Positions 6,982 through 15,294 of a DNA stretch of 31,280 nt are shown one piece after another. The number at the start of each line of letters is the position of its first letter. Within the stretch, counting starts at the first letter, position 1. The stretch is from an uncultured Bacilli bacterium. Its GTDB lineage: Bacteria > Bacillota_I > Bacilli_A > RF39 > UBA660. The DNA lies in assembly GCA_934130175.1 (NCBI GenBank), contig CAKOXP010000016.1:1-31280 (forward strand), written 5' to 3'. The notes beneath the pieces are model-generated. The model did not search any database. It saw only the letters and a program-made list of their open reading frames with translations, and was not told where the DNA came from. The position numbers were made by a program, and so were the translations under genes.

Positions 6982-8931
6982 TTATTGTGATTTCATTTCA
7001 AACAATATATCTCTTAATTCCATAGCACGTTCAAAGTCTAAATTCTTAGCTGCTTCTCTCATCTCTTGTTCAATAAGTTCCATATTCTTTTCAAGTTCTT
7101 TTTTAGATAATTTCTTATTAGACTTCTTAGATTCTGTATCTACATTACTAACAACTTCTCTGATTTGTTTATTTATAGTTTGAGGAATTATTCCATGTTC
7201 TTCATTATATTTTTCCTGAATACTTCTTCTACGAGAAGTTTCTTCAATCGCCTCTTTCATAGAATCAGTTATTTTATCAGCATACATTATGACATGACCA
7301 TTTGCATTTCTTGCACATCTACCAATTGTCTGAATCAAACTTCTATTACTTCTTAAGAAACCTTCTTTATCAGCATCTAAAATTGCGATTAGTGATACTT
7401 CTGGAATATCCAAGCCTTCTCTTAATAAATTTATTCCAACTAGGCAGTCATATTTACCAGCTCTTAAGTCATGAATAATTTGAAGTCTTTCTAAAGATTT
7501 TATTTCTGAATGAAGGTATGCGACTTTAATATCTAATTCTTTTAGGTAATTAGTTAATTCCTCACTCATCCTAATTGTTAAAGTTGTTATAAGTACCCTT
7601 TCATTTTTCTTAATACGTTCATTTATTTCCCCAACTAAATCATCTATTTGACCTTCTGATTTTCGAACATCTATAGTTGGATCAAGTAACCCTGTAGGTC
7701 TGATTATTTGTTCTACATATTTGCCAGCTGTATGTTCTAATTCCAAGTCACCGGGAGTAGCAGAAACATATATTACTTGATTAATTTTCTTCTCAAATTC
7801 ATCATATTTTAAGGGTCTGTTATCTAAAGCACTTGGAAGTCTAAATCCATATTCAACTAAATTCATTTTTCTAGCTCTATCTCCATTATACATTCCTCTA
7901 ACCTGAGGTAATGTTACATGGGATTCATCTACTACTAATAAATAATCATCAGGAAAGAAATCCATTAATGTGGTAGGAGTTTCTCCTTTTTTTCTTCCAG
8001 CCATTGGAGCTGAGTAATTTTCTATTCCAGAACAAAACCCAGTTTCTTCTAACATTTCAATATCATAATTTGTTCTTTGTTCAAGACGCTCTGCTGCTAA
8101 AAGTTTATTATCTGCTTTTAACTTTTCTAATCTTTCAGCAAGTTCTTCTTTTATTCTTAAGATAGCAGCTTTTAGCTTTTCATCACTAACTACAAAGTGA
8201 CTAGCTGGGAATAGGCTAATAGTTTTTTTATTATTAATAATTGCCCCAGTTAAAACATCTATTTCACTAATTCTATCTATTTCATCACCAAAAAATTCTA
8301 TTCTATATCCTGTTTTATTCTGATTAACTGGAATAATTTCTAGAATATCACCTCTTACTCTAAAAGTTCCTCTTTTAAAGTCCAAATCATTTCTTTCATA
8401 TAACATATCAACAAGTTTAGTTAATACTTGATTTCTATCTAATTCTTCACCAACAGATAATGTTAACATTTTATTTTTATATTCTTCTACTTCACCAATA
8501 CCGTATATACATGAGACAGAAGCAACTACAATAACATCATTATATGATAATAAATTACTAGTAGCCTCATGTCTTAATTCATCTATTTCATCATTAATAG
8601 ACGAATCTTTTTCTATATAGGTATCAGTAGATGGAACATAAGCTTCCGGTTGATAATAATCGTAGTATGAAATGAAAAAACAGACATGATTATTTGGAAA
8701 TAATTCTTTAAGTTCTGAATAAAGTTGTCCCGCTAATGTCTTATTATGAGCAAGTACTAATGTAGGTTTATTAGTTTCTTTTATAACATTAGCAATTGTA
8801 AAAGTTTTTCCTGTCCCTGTTGCGCCTAATAAAACTTGTTCTTTCTTATTATTATTAAGACCATCTACTAATTCTTTAATAGCTTCTGGTTGATCACCAC
8901 TTGGTTTATATTTTGATACTAATTCAAACAT
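6982..8931 (-). CDS. uvrB: UvrABC nucleotide excision repair subunit B
   Basis: UvrB is the damage-verifying helicase-like subunit that receives DNA from UvrA and recruits the nuclease UvrC. At 649 residues it has near the normal length. It shows Walker A GATGTGKT (36-43), the beta-hairpin region rich in Tyr (YYDYYQPEAYVPSTDTY, about 92-108), the DESH box, helicase motif VI in QTIGRCARN, and a C-terminal UVR motif (ELIEQEMREAAKNLDFERAMELRD) for UvrC contact. A GGTGAG ribosome binding site precedes the ATG. uvrA is not adjacent, unlike the common uvrB-uvrA pair; the gene stands alone between terminators. A palindrome overlaps its promoter and may be a damage-response operator. Confidence 0.97.
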   Translation of the reverse strand: MFELVSKYKPSGDQPEAIKELVDGLNNNKKEQVLLGATGTGKTFTIANVIKETNKPTLVLAHNKTLAGQLYSELKELFPNNHVCFFISYYDYYQPEAYVPSTDTYIEKDSSINDEIDELRHEATSNLLSYNDVIVVASVSCIYGIGEVEEYKNKMLTLSVGEELDRNQVLTKLVDMLYERNDLDFKRGTFRVRGDILEIIPVNQNKTGYRIEFFGDEIDRISEIDVLTGAIINNKKTISLFPASHFVVSDEKLKAAILRIKEELAERLEKLKADNKLLAAERLEQRTNYDIEMLEETGFCSGIENYSAPMAGRKKGETPTTLMDFFPDDYLLVVDESHVTLPQVRGMYNGDRARKMNLVEYGFRLPSALDNRPLKYDEFEKKINQVIYVSATPGDLELEHTAGKYVEQIIRPTGLLDPTIDVRKSEGQIDDLVGEINERIKKNERVLITTLTIRMSEELTNYLKELDIKVAYLHSEIKSLERLQIIHDLRAGKYDCLVGINLLREGLDIPEVSLIAILDADKEGFLRSNRSLIQTIGRCARNANGHVIMYADKITDSMKEAIEETSRRRSIQEKYNEEHGIIPQTINKQIREVVSNVDTESKKSNKKLSKKELEKNMELIEQEMREAAKNLDFERAMELRDILFEMKSQ

Positions 8932-8944
8932 ATTCTCACCTCAG

Positions 8945-8957
8945 ATACTGTCAGTAT
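8945..8957. promoter_or_regulatory. Palindrome overlapping the uvrB -10 (candidate operator)
   Basis: ATACTG-T-CAGTAT is a perfect 6-bp-arm dyad whose last two bases overlap the -10 hexamer (8956-8961), covering the expected start point. uvrB is LexA-controlled in many bacteria, so this is a candidate repressor site. It is not the usual Bacillus LexA box (CGAAC-N4-GTTCG). Confidence 0.35.
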
Positions 8958-8984
8958 TTTAACACTATTCTCCTATAAAAACAA
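8956..8984 (-). promoter_or_regulatory. uvrB promoter
   Basis: Minus strand TTGTTT (8979-8984), 17 nt, TAAAAT (8956-8961). The -35 is part of the T run of the preceding terminator, a compact arrangement also seen before ftsE. Confidence 0.65.
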
Positions 8985-9005
8985 GGAAGTTATATTAACT
9001 TCCTT
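8974..9005 (-). terminator. Terminator of the unknown gene at 9014-10147
   Basis: AAGGAAGTTA and TAACTTCCTT (8983-9005) form a 10-bp stem with a 3-nt loop, followed on minus by GTTTTTATAG. Confidence 0.85.
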
Positions 9006-9013
9006 TACAGTAA

Positions 9014-10147
9014 TCACTTTTTTAACACTTTTCTCATAACTAGAAATTCTTTAGGATATTCCATTATACGTCGATTATACTTATCAAGTATAATAGGTGG
9101 TATAAATTCTACATTCCATCCATTTTTTATATATTCTTCGAATTCGGTTTCATAATTTACACAACTGGTTGTGATAGTCTTTTCTCGCATAGATTCTATT
9201 TTATGAAATCCACAACATCTAACTAATACATCTCTAATATCATCTTTAGTCCAAGCAACTAACTTATCAATTTCATTTTTTGGATCTTTAGTATATATAC
9301 ATAAATCTTCAAAAAATCTATAAAAGCATGCTTGAGCATTAATTATACCTAAAATTAATTGGATTATATGGTTTTCTCTCGTTACTGGTATTTCATCAAT
9401 TGATTCTAAATATGCTGGCTGACTTATATAATTTAAAAACACCTTAAATTGTCCTGCAGATATATAACCATTTTCTTTTATTTTTTTAGACAGATTTAAA
9501 TATCCGTTTGAAATTTTATGATTGTCTAATATATTTTCATTATTATTTATAAAATATTTCATTTTATTATAATTGAACGTTAAATCCCTACCGCTATGTC
9601 CATATTTTCCGGCATTATATAAATAACCATTAGGTGTTATATACCATGCATCTGGTTGATATAGATTATCTACTTTATCTGGAATATAGTGAATAGTATT
9701 GTATTTTTTTAATTCTTCTATTGCTGCAACTATTGTATTATTAAGTGAAGTATAATATTGTTTATTATTTGGAAATAAATCTATATATAAAATGGATAAT
9801 CTTTTAATTAGATATAAATAATTTTCTATTGCTCTAGAAGAAAAATTTATTTTCTTATATTCTTCTAATATCCAATAAAATTCTTCTTCTACACTTTCAA
9901 ATTCACTATAAACAAGACAGGTATTCTCGTAATCAATATATATATTATTTCTAAACCATTCATCAATATTAAACTCTTTATAAATAGTAATTAGGAATTC
10001 ACTATTTTTAAATAAATCTGCATATTCTTCTATAAATGAAAATGGTATCTCATAATCAAATAATACTTTTTTTCCTTTATCTTGAATATCTACTAATGGT
10101 AAATAATAATTCAATCTATTTTCTAATTCTTTATAGTATTTAATCAT
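9014..10147 (-). CDS. Conserved-looking protein of unknown function
   Basis: I do not recognise a family. ATG 10147 is preferred, because a GGAAGGGG site lies 7 nt upstream, over an in-frame TTG at 10165; this gives 377 residues. The protein appears soluble, mostly helical and rich in Tyr, Asn and acidic residues, with no signal peptide or membrane span. Visible landmarks are YITPNGYLYNAGKYGHSGRD (about 175-194), a helical middle part, and two adjacent cysteines in VRCCGFHKIES near residue 310, followed by TTSC. It is a single-gene unit with its own terminator, divergent from the collagen-like gene. Confidence 0.75.
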   Translation of the reverse strand: MIKYYKELENRLNYYLPLVDIQDKGKKVLFDYEIPFSFIEEYADLFKNSEFLITIYKEFNIDEWFRNNIYIDYENTCLVYSEFESVEEEFYWILEEYKKINFSSRAIENYLYLIKRLSILYIDLFPNNKQYYTSLNNTIVAAIEELKKYNTIHYIPDKVDNLYQPDAWYITPNGYLYNAGKYGHSGRDLTFNYNKMKYFINNNENILDNHKISNGYLNLSKKIKENGYISAGQFKVFLNYISQPAYLESIDEIPVTRENHIIQLILGIINAQACFYRFFEDLCIYTKDPKNEIDKLVAWTKDDIRDVLVRCCGFHKIESMREKTITTSCVNYETEFEEYIKNGWNVEFIPPIILDKYNRRIMEYPKEFLVMRKVLKK

Positions 10148-10274
10148 ATAACATACCCCTTCCAAAGTATAATTCTAGTATCATATTTTTTAGTTTATAT
10201 TTCTACATTTAGGTTTTAATGAATTGTATTTTATTCTAACATCTATCATTTAAAAAATGCAATATAAAAGAGGA

Positions 10275-10366
10275 AATATTTAATGAAATTTTTATTAAAT
10301 ATTAGAATATTTTTTTATGTAGGAGTAATACTACCTTTTAATAACTTAATCGTATAAACCTACATA
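10275..10366. repeat. Dyads upstream of the first collagen-like gene
   Basis: An all-AT hairpin pairs AATATTTAAT (10275-10284) with ATTAAATATT (10294-10303). A second pair, TATGTAGG (10316-10323) and CCTACATA (10359-10366), is separated by 35 bp, and its right arm contains the CATA of the proposed -10 element. These could be regulator sites for the collagen-like gene. Confidence 0.4.
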
Positions 10367-10371
10367 ATATA
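10344..10371 (+). promoter_or_regulatory. SigK/SigE-like promoter of the first collagen-like gene
   Basis: AC (10344-10345), 17 nt, CATAATATA (10363-10371), which fits the Bacillus SigK consensus mACm-N16/17-CATAnnnTA. It ends 20 nt before the ATG. A vegetative alternative TATAAA at 10353-10358 lacks a convincing -35. Confidence 0.5.
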
Positions 10372-10391
10372 TAGAAGAAAGGAGAATCTAT

Positions 10392-11246
10392 ATGAATAGT
10401 CATAACTTTGATAATAACTGTGATAATGTTGAAAGAAAAGTAAGAGCGTGTAATAAAAACCTTAGGTATATATTTGTTCAAGGAGCAACTGGACCTACTG
10501 GACCACAAGGTGAAGCTGGTATTCAAGGACTAGCAGGAGAAATTGGTCCTACTGGACCTAAAGGTGATATTGGCCCAATCGGTCCAAAAGGAGAAGATGG
10601 TGGCGCAACAATTGAAGTTGGTATAACTGAAACGGTGGATGCTGATACCGAAGCTTTAGTTACAAACGTTGGAACTAATAAAGATGTAGTATTAAATTTT
10701 AAAATACCTAGAGGTAGTCCTGGAGTAGAGGAAAAAATTGGTCCTGCTGGTCCTGCTGGAGAAAAGGGTGAGCAAGGTGAGCCTGGTCCTAAAGGTGATA
10801 AAGGAGAGCCTGGTTTAAGTGAAGATTTATACAATTCTTTAGTTTTTGTTGATTTTCCAGAAAATACAGTTGCTGGAATTGTAACAACAGGGAATTCAAA
10901 GAAAGTACCAGATACAAATGATTATTTTACAATCAATAATAATAGAAATATCAGTCTTTTAAAAGAAGGTGTTTATGAAATAACTTTATGCGGTAAAATA
11001 TCAGGTGTAACCTCGACTGTTGGAGCATCTTTCTACTTGTATGATGCAACAAATAACAAAAAGATAGATAATTTTTCTTTTGAGTTAAAAAAAGGTAATA
11101 CACCAGAAATGTTTTTTTCAAAAGTAAATATATTAGAAACAACAACGCCAATAGAGTTACAACTAAAAACAGAAATAGAAAATAATGCAAGCTCTGATAT
11201 TACTTTTTCAGATATGGGCATACTAATCAAGAAACATAATATTTAA
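10392..11246 (+). CDS. Collagen-like, BclA-type surface protein (first cassette)
   Basis: The 284-residue protein has an N-terminal segment with two cysteines (C11, C20) and no signal peptide. Gly-X-Y repeats (about 34-72) follow, then a non-collagen beta module ending in VLNFKIPRG (about 73-110), more Gly-X-Y (about 111-142), and a C-terminal domain (about 143-284) whose strand pattern (LLKEGVYEITLCGKIS) suggests a C1q/TNF-like trimerising jelly roll. This is the build of BclA-family filaments on spore exosporia. The second collagen-like protein at 27096-28238 has the same order, including the N-terminal cysteines and the beta module. A GAAAGGAG site precedes the ATG. A SigK-like promoter lies just upstream and a terminator follows. 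Confidence 0.85.
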   Translation: MNSHNFDNNCDNVERKVRACNKNLRYIFVQGATGPTGPQGEAGIQGLAGEIGPTGPKGDIGPIGPKGEDGGATIEVGITETVDADTEALVTNVGTNKDVVLNFKIPRGSPGVEEKIGPAGPAGEKGEQGEPGPKGDKGEPGLSEDLYNSLVFVDFPENTVAGIVTTGNSKKVPDTNDYFTINNNRNISLLKEGVYEITLCGKISGVTSTVGASFYLYDATNNKKIDNFSFELKKGNTPEMFFSKVNILETTTPIELQLKTEIENNASSDITFSDMGILIKKHNI

Positions 11247-11272
11247 TAATACAGAGAAATTTTTCTAAACTT

Positions 11273-11303
11273 AAAACCAGTCAAATTAAAGACTAGTTTT
11301 TTT
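11273..11303 (+). terminator. Terminator of the first collagen-like gene
   Basis: AAAACCAGTC (11273-11282) and GACTAGTTTT (11291-11300) pair with one mismatch and are followed by T's. The stem overlaps the stop codon of the converging ATP-grasp gene. Confidence 0.75.
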
Positions 11304-12456
11304 GCTCACTATTATTGTATTCTTTCTTTAATAATTTTTCTAATTTCTTGGTATTTTCATCTATCAAATCAGTTTCTTTTTGTATCGATAAGCGTTTGAG
11401 ATCAAGATCACTATCAATTCTCACTGCTTTTGAAGAATTATATGCTGGAACATGCCTACTAAAATCTATTTCTGTTAATTTATAACTATTCATCCAAAAT
11501 ACTCCTATGTTCCCAGTAAAATAAATACTTCTTAAATTATTAGAAAATCCATTAGGTGTATCATATAAATTTGATCTATCATTTATCACTTTACCAATAG
11601 TTGTACATTCATTAATTTTATCAATAAACTCAGATGATATTTTAAACTTATTTGAATGTAGTAAATCACAACTTTTTTCAATACATGAATTATATAAATA
11701 TGGTCCAGAAGAAGAAATAGGATTAAATTCTACAACATCTATATAAGTTTCTCCATCCAATTGACATTCAAATAAATCTAAAACATAAGAGTTTGGAAAA
11801 CTATCTTTAAGATTTCCAATAATTTCTTGAGCCTTTTGTAATATTTCAGGTTCTATTTCATGAAGAACTGATGTTGTAAATCTGGAAATATTATACACTT
11901 CATTGCCAACCACAAAACATCTATATTCTTTTTTTCCATACTGATCTTCAACAATATTAACTTTCCTACTTATAATAAAGTCATCACCTAAATGATATAA
12001 TAGAGTTTTATAAAAAACACATTCTTCATCCAATAATAATTCTGTAGAAACAACACCACTGAAGTTTTTTGTTTTAGTTTTTATAAATATCTCTTTACCA
12101 TAAACCCTTTCTATTTCTTTTACACAATCAACATCAATTAAATTGCATCCTTTTATTATCATGCTTTTTTTATTATCTTTATAATAAATTGGCCAATTTT
12201 CTATTGCTTTTACTTGTTCATTATTAACGACAGGAATCCCACCTTATCCCATTATTTCATCATTCATACTATATATCTGTTCTACACCAGTTCTAGGAAA
12301 AACTATTTTATCTTTTATATCAAAGAAATTCCCTTCAAAATCAATGAATCTCTTCAAAGAACTATCATATAAAATACCATTACCATTTTTCTTAGCTATT
12401 TCCATCTCTTTTTTAGAATAATCCCAGGGTAAATCTTTATCAAAACAATATATCAT
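11293..12456 (-). pseudogene. ATP-grasp protein interrupted by one in-frame stop codon
   Basis: Two reading pieces, 12456-12244 (70 residues) and 12243-11293, lie in the same frame and are separated only by TAA at 12244-12246. Read through, they give about 387 residues with an N-terminal PRTGVEQIYSMNDEIM region. This continues naturally into GGIPVVNNEQVKAIENWPIY and then an ATP-grasp catalytic region (RCFVVGNEVYNISRF, YVLDLFECQLDGETYIDVVEFNPISSSGPY), with the acidic/Asn metal-binding signature VVEFNP. It resembles R2K-type ATP-grasp ligases, whose substrates are mostly unknown. The start at 12456 follows GGAGG; the downstream ATG 12162 has no good ribosome binding site. A recent nonsense mutation is the simplest reading, and sequencing error or readthrough are alternatives. 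The gene lies between two surface-protein genes, which may hint at a role in modifying them. Confidence 0.75.
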
Positions 12457-12474
12457 TTTATTACCTCCAAACAT

Positions 12475-12731
12475 GTTAAAATTTCATTATACTTTCATAT
12501 AATCTATCTTTCATCTGATGACTTTACCTTAAATTCACTCATAGTAGTTAAATATTTAAATTTTTGATTGTGAATTAACTTTCGCTTTTTTATATTCTAT
12601 CATACAAAGTCCTAAGTATTCAACGAATTTATTAGTGCAGAATATAAAACTAGAATCATAATTTGTAGTAATATATTTTTTATTATTTTGAAGAACCAAT
12701 GCAAACTAATTATTCAATAGTAAAGTTGCTT
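12475..12731. other. Divergent intergenic region
   Basis: There are about 260 bp of AT-rich DNA between the ATP-grasp gene (minus) and the adhesin gene (plus). A TATAAT-like hexamer occurs on minus near 12490. I see no ORF, RNA or strong hairpin. Confidence 0.4.
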
Positions 12732-12740
12732 CATAAATTA
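12732..12740 (+). promoter_or_regulatory. SigE/SigK-like -10 of the first pectate-lyase-like gene
   Basis: CATAAATTA fits CATAnnnTA and ends 19 nt before the ATG. The identical 9-mer is the proposed -10 of the second collagen-like gene. I see no good AC or ATATT element at the right distance, so only the -10 supports it. Confidence 0.4.
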
Positions 12741-12759
12741 CTACGTAGAAGGTGATATT

Positions 12760-14634
12760 ATGCAAATAATTAATAATAATACTGTTGTAGTTACAACAAG
12801 TGATGAATTAAAAACCGTTTTAGAAGAAGATAATAATTATACTTATATTTATTTTGGAAATAATATTAATCTTACTTCTGGAATAACTATCAATAAAAAT
12901 AAAGAAAAAGTTATTATTGACGGAACTTATTTAAATACTAGATATACATATACAGGAATGAATAGTGTAGAAAATACTGATGTCATTACAGCTAGTCATA
13001 CAAATAGACTGATTATATTTAAAAATATGGATGTTTCTTCGGTAAATCCATTTGGAATTATACATGTTCCAGTTTACACAACATATAAAAATGTTTGTAC
13101 TGAATATAACAATATTAAATTCAATGGTACAGAAATGGGATTTAATCCGTATGGAACTATAAGAGTAATAGATTGCAATATAACAATTGAAGATACATCT
13201 GATATAGAAGCTCAAGAAGCGTTTGAAGCAGATCATATTGAAATTGGTGGGAATACTATTATCTCAAGTGATGCCAAAAATTATTCTTTATTTTATTTCC
13301 GAAATGACACAGGTAATCCATACATAAAATTTCTTCCTAATAGTCATGTCAATTTAACTAGTACTTACAATGAATTTATGAGAGGTACTTTTAAACTTAA
13401 TTTTACTATACTTCATGATACTGAAGTTAATTTAATAACCGCTAATGGTTTTGCTGCTAACACTATTACTGGAGCTACTGATGTTTTAATTGATGAAAGG
13501 GCAACTTTAAACTTTATAGAAAATAATCATCAAAGAGTTCCTATGTGGAATGTATATGGAAATTTCACAGTTAATAATGGCGCTAATGTTTATATAATTA
13601 ACACTTATGATAATACTCCTAGCGACAATTATAATATTCATTTTAAAGGTACTAATCAAAAGTTAACTTTAAATAATCCTAAAAGTTTAATTCTATATAG
13701 TAAAAATGCAAATATATTATATACAAATAATCCTCTTAACTTTAATTTTTCATTAAATAGAATTAATATGTGGCAAAATTCTGATACTTTTACAAATGCT
13801 GGAGGTATCGATAATTTACCAGACTTTTCTTGGTATTTAAAAGATGATTTTCTAACAATAGAAGGTACTATAACAAACAGTTCTACAAGTATTACAACTC
13901 ATAATATTAGTAATGAGGAACTAGCAATTCTTCCAGATTTAACTAACTTTTCATTTCAAAATAGAAAACAATTATCAATAGGAACATATCCTTTAAATAT
14001 TCATCCTATAACTAAAACATCTACTACTATTAGTGGTCATACTATAGAATTTGCTGATGTTATGATTTCTTATGATAGTAAGTCTTACACGGTAACTGCT
14101 GATGAAAACGGATTTTTTGAATGCACTATACCAACACCAATTGAAGATGATACTGAAATTACAATAACAGTTAATGTTGGTAATAGTTTTGTTTATAAAA
14201 CGAGAACTATTACTACACCACATAATGGAGAACTTACTTTGAATAGTAATACTAGTAGTTTTTCTTTTTCTCTTGATGATGTAACAACAACACCTCTTAT
14301 TTTCAAAAAAAGTGATCAAATATTTGTGAATATAGTAGATAGTAGAGTTGTAAGTTCTAACTGGAAACTTTATGCTCATCTCTCAGGTCCATTAACTTCA
14401 GCAAACAACTTTTCACTTCCTAATGCCATAATATTTAAAAAATTTGATAATACAAGTGTTATTTTAAATGAAATACCAACACTAGTATTAACAGGAATTA
14501 ATAATAATGGAACAGCCGAGGTTACAAAAATAACTTGGTCTAAGGAACAAGGGCCACTCTTATCTTTACAAAATAATGCCTTAGAAGCAAATGAAGAATA
14601 TAATACAACACTTATTTGGAGTATTGAAGAATAG
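12760..14634 (+). CDS. Pectate-lyase-like beta-helix protein with Ig-like and WxL-like C-terminus
   Basis: The 624-residue protein starts MQIINNNTVVVTTSDELKTV and has no signal peptide. Residues 1-400 are rich in Asn, Thr, Ile and strands and match the look of 'pectate lyase-like adhesive' right-handed beta-helix domains; I see no catalytic signature. Residues about 405-490 look like a bacterial Ig-like module (SGHTIEFADVMISYDSKSYTVTADENGFFECTIP). Residues about 505-624 resemble a WxL domain, with the first motif in SSNWKLYAHLSGPL and the second, degenerate one in YNTTLIWSIEE. WxL domains bind peptidoglycan non-covalently. The paralogue at 25150-27006 is collinear over its whole length, starts at the equivalent residue and also lacks a signal peptide, so the start is sound. 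AGAAGGTG precedes the ATG. Confidence 0.82.
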   Translation: MQIINNNTVVVTTSDELKTVLEEDNNYTYIYFGNNINLTSGITINKNKEKVIIDGTYLNTRYTYTGMNSVENTDVITASHTNRLIIFKNMDVSSVNPFGIIHVPVYTTYKNVCTEYNNIKFNGTEMGFNPYGTIRVIDCNITIEDTSDIEAQEAFEADHIEIGGNTIISSDAKNYSLFYFRNDTGNPYIKFLPNSHVNLTSTYNEFMRGTFKLNFTILHDTEVNLITANGFAANTITGATDVLIDERATLNFIENNHQRVPMWNVYGNFTVNNGANVYIINTYDNTPSDNYNIHFKGTNQKLTLNNPKSLILYSKNANILYTNNPLNFNFSLNRINMWQNSDTFTNAGGIDNLPDFSWYLKDDFLTIEGTITNSSTSITTHNISNEELAILPDLTNFSFQNRKQLSIGTYPLNIHPITKTSTTISGHTIEFADVMISYDSKSYTVTADENGFFECTIPTPIEDDTEITITVNVGNSFVYKTRTITTPHNGELTLNSNTSSFSFSLDDVTTTPLIFKKSDQIFVNIVDSRVVSSNWKLYAHLSGPLTSANNFSLPNAIIFKKFDNTSVILNEIPTLVLTGINNNGTAEVTKITWSKEQGPLLSLQNNALEANEEYNTTLIWSIEE

Positions 14635-14635
14635 A

Positions 14636-14661
14636 AAAAAATCACTCTTTTTGTGATTTTT
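14636..14661. terminator. Bidirectional terminator after the first pectate-lyase-like gene
   Basis: AAAATCAC (14638-14645) and GTGATTTT (14653-14660) have A runs before and T runs after on both strands. On minus it directly follows the stop codon of the C-terminal fragment at 14660-14809. Confidence 0.8.
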
Positions 14662-14809
14662 AAATTCTCCAATGTGGAGTTCCACACCAATTATTGTTAG
14701 AAAAGCCTCTAGCTTTAAGTCCGATAACTGTGACATAATTACTATATATTGTCTTTCCACTTTCACAAATTAATTCTGAGCGACTTTGTAAAATAAAATA
14801 ATTATTAGT
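14660..14809 (-). pseudogene. Out-of-frame C-terminal fragment downstream of the DUF11 gene
   Basis: In the +1 frame relative to the DUF11 gene, 49 codons stay open from its stop codon to TAA 14660-14662, right at the terminator. They encode TNNYFILQSRSELICESG, a linker, and a protein-like tail SNNNWCGTPHWRI with two Cys and two Trp. This piece has no ATG, GTG or TTG start. The placement suggests that the DUF11 gene once continued to 14660 and lost frame in the A-rich run near 14811-14822. It could instead be the remnant of a separate gene. Confidence 0.5.
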
Positions 14810-15194
14810 CTTTCTTTTTAACAGAAAACGTAAAAGTAGAGTTTGATGAGGGTGTTACATCATCTAGGTTAACTGTTAATGTATGTGTTGCCTCATTATA
14901 ATTATATTGATCTTGGGTAGCAGTAACACCATTTATTTCTACACTTCCATCGATAAAATCAACTAAAGTTGTATCAATAACATCAGTAACTATAGGTTTT
15001 ACATAGATTTTATCTGTTTGATTATCAATAGTAATTGTATACTCTAAATTTCCACCACCCCAATTAGTCTTATCTGCTTCCTTATGAAGGCTCAATCCTT
15101 CAATAATATTAACTACGGAAGTATTTGAAGTAAGAGTTGTTGGAATGTTATTATAATTACCAACTGCTGTTACTATATTATTTAATTCGTTCAT
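14805..15194 (-). CDS. Small DUF11-domain surface-type protein
   Basis: I chose ATG 15194, which has a GGGAGG site 5 nt upstream, over an in-frame GTG at 15200, giving 129 residues. Residues about 1-40 form a short lead (LNNIVTAVGNYNNIPTTLT). Residues about 41-127 match the DUF11 beta-sandwich pattern: KEADKTNWGGGNLEYTITI, then DVIDTTLVDFIDGSVEING, and LTVNLDDVTPSSNSTFTFSV. DUF11 repeats occur in cell-wall and spore-surface proteins of Firmicutes. The protein has no signal peptide or anchor. It has its own SigE-like promoter and faces the adhesin gene. It may be truncated (see the fragment 14660-14809). Confidence 0.75.
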   Translation of the reverse strand: MNELNNIVTAVGNYNNIPTTLTSNTSVVNIIEGLSLHKEADKTNWGGGNLEYTITIDNQTDKIYVKPIVTDVIDTTLVDFIDGSVEINGVTATQDQYNYNEATHTLTVNLDDVTPSSNSTFTFSVKKKD

Positions 15195-15212
15195 AGTCAC
15201 CTCCCTACAATA

Positions 15213-15240
15213 ATTCTATGAGTTTAATATACAAATATTA
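15213..15240 (-). promoter_or_regulatory. SigE-like promoter of the DUF11 gene
   Basis: Minus strand TAATATT (15234-15240), 13-nt spacer, CATAGAAT (15213-15220), matching the Bacillus SigE consensus kmATATT-N14-CATACAnT except for one -10 base and a spacer one shorter. It ends 18 nt before the ATG. Confidence 0.55.
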
Positions 15241-15246
15241 ATTTGA

Positions 15247-15289
15247 AAGAAAAAAAGTTATCATTTCTAATAAATGGTAACTTTTTTAA
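15247..15289 (-). terminator. Terminator of the HAD phosphatase gene
   Basis: AAGTTATCATTT (15255-15266) and AAATGGTAACTT (15272-15283) pair with one mismatch around a 5-nt loop. T runs follow on minus and also on plus. Confidence 0.8.
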
Positions 15290-15294
15290 ATAGA

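Noticed and set aside
10523..10834. Pro/Gly-rich ORF antisense to the collagen-like gene (and similar ones at 27982-28167).
   Set aside because: They are mirror reading frames of Gly-X-Y codons, with no ribosome binding site.
12244..12246. In-frame stop in the ATP-grasp gene as evidence for codon reassignment.
   Set aside because: The stop is TAA, and TAA ends many intact genes here (uvrB, esaB, prfB). prfB autoregulation also shows standard stop use.
13993..14379. Long minus-strand ORFs inside the beta-helix gene at 12760-14634.
   Set aside because: They are shadow frames of repetitive Asn/Thr/Ile coding sequence, with low-complexity Ile/Ser/Tyr products and no start signals.
14811..14822. 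Programmed frameshifting at the A-rich end of the DUF11 gene.
   Set aside because: The needed shift is +1, whereas A-runs with AAG promote -1. I see no stimulatory hairpin or slippery +1 codon, so decay is likelier.
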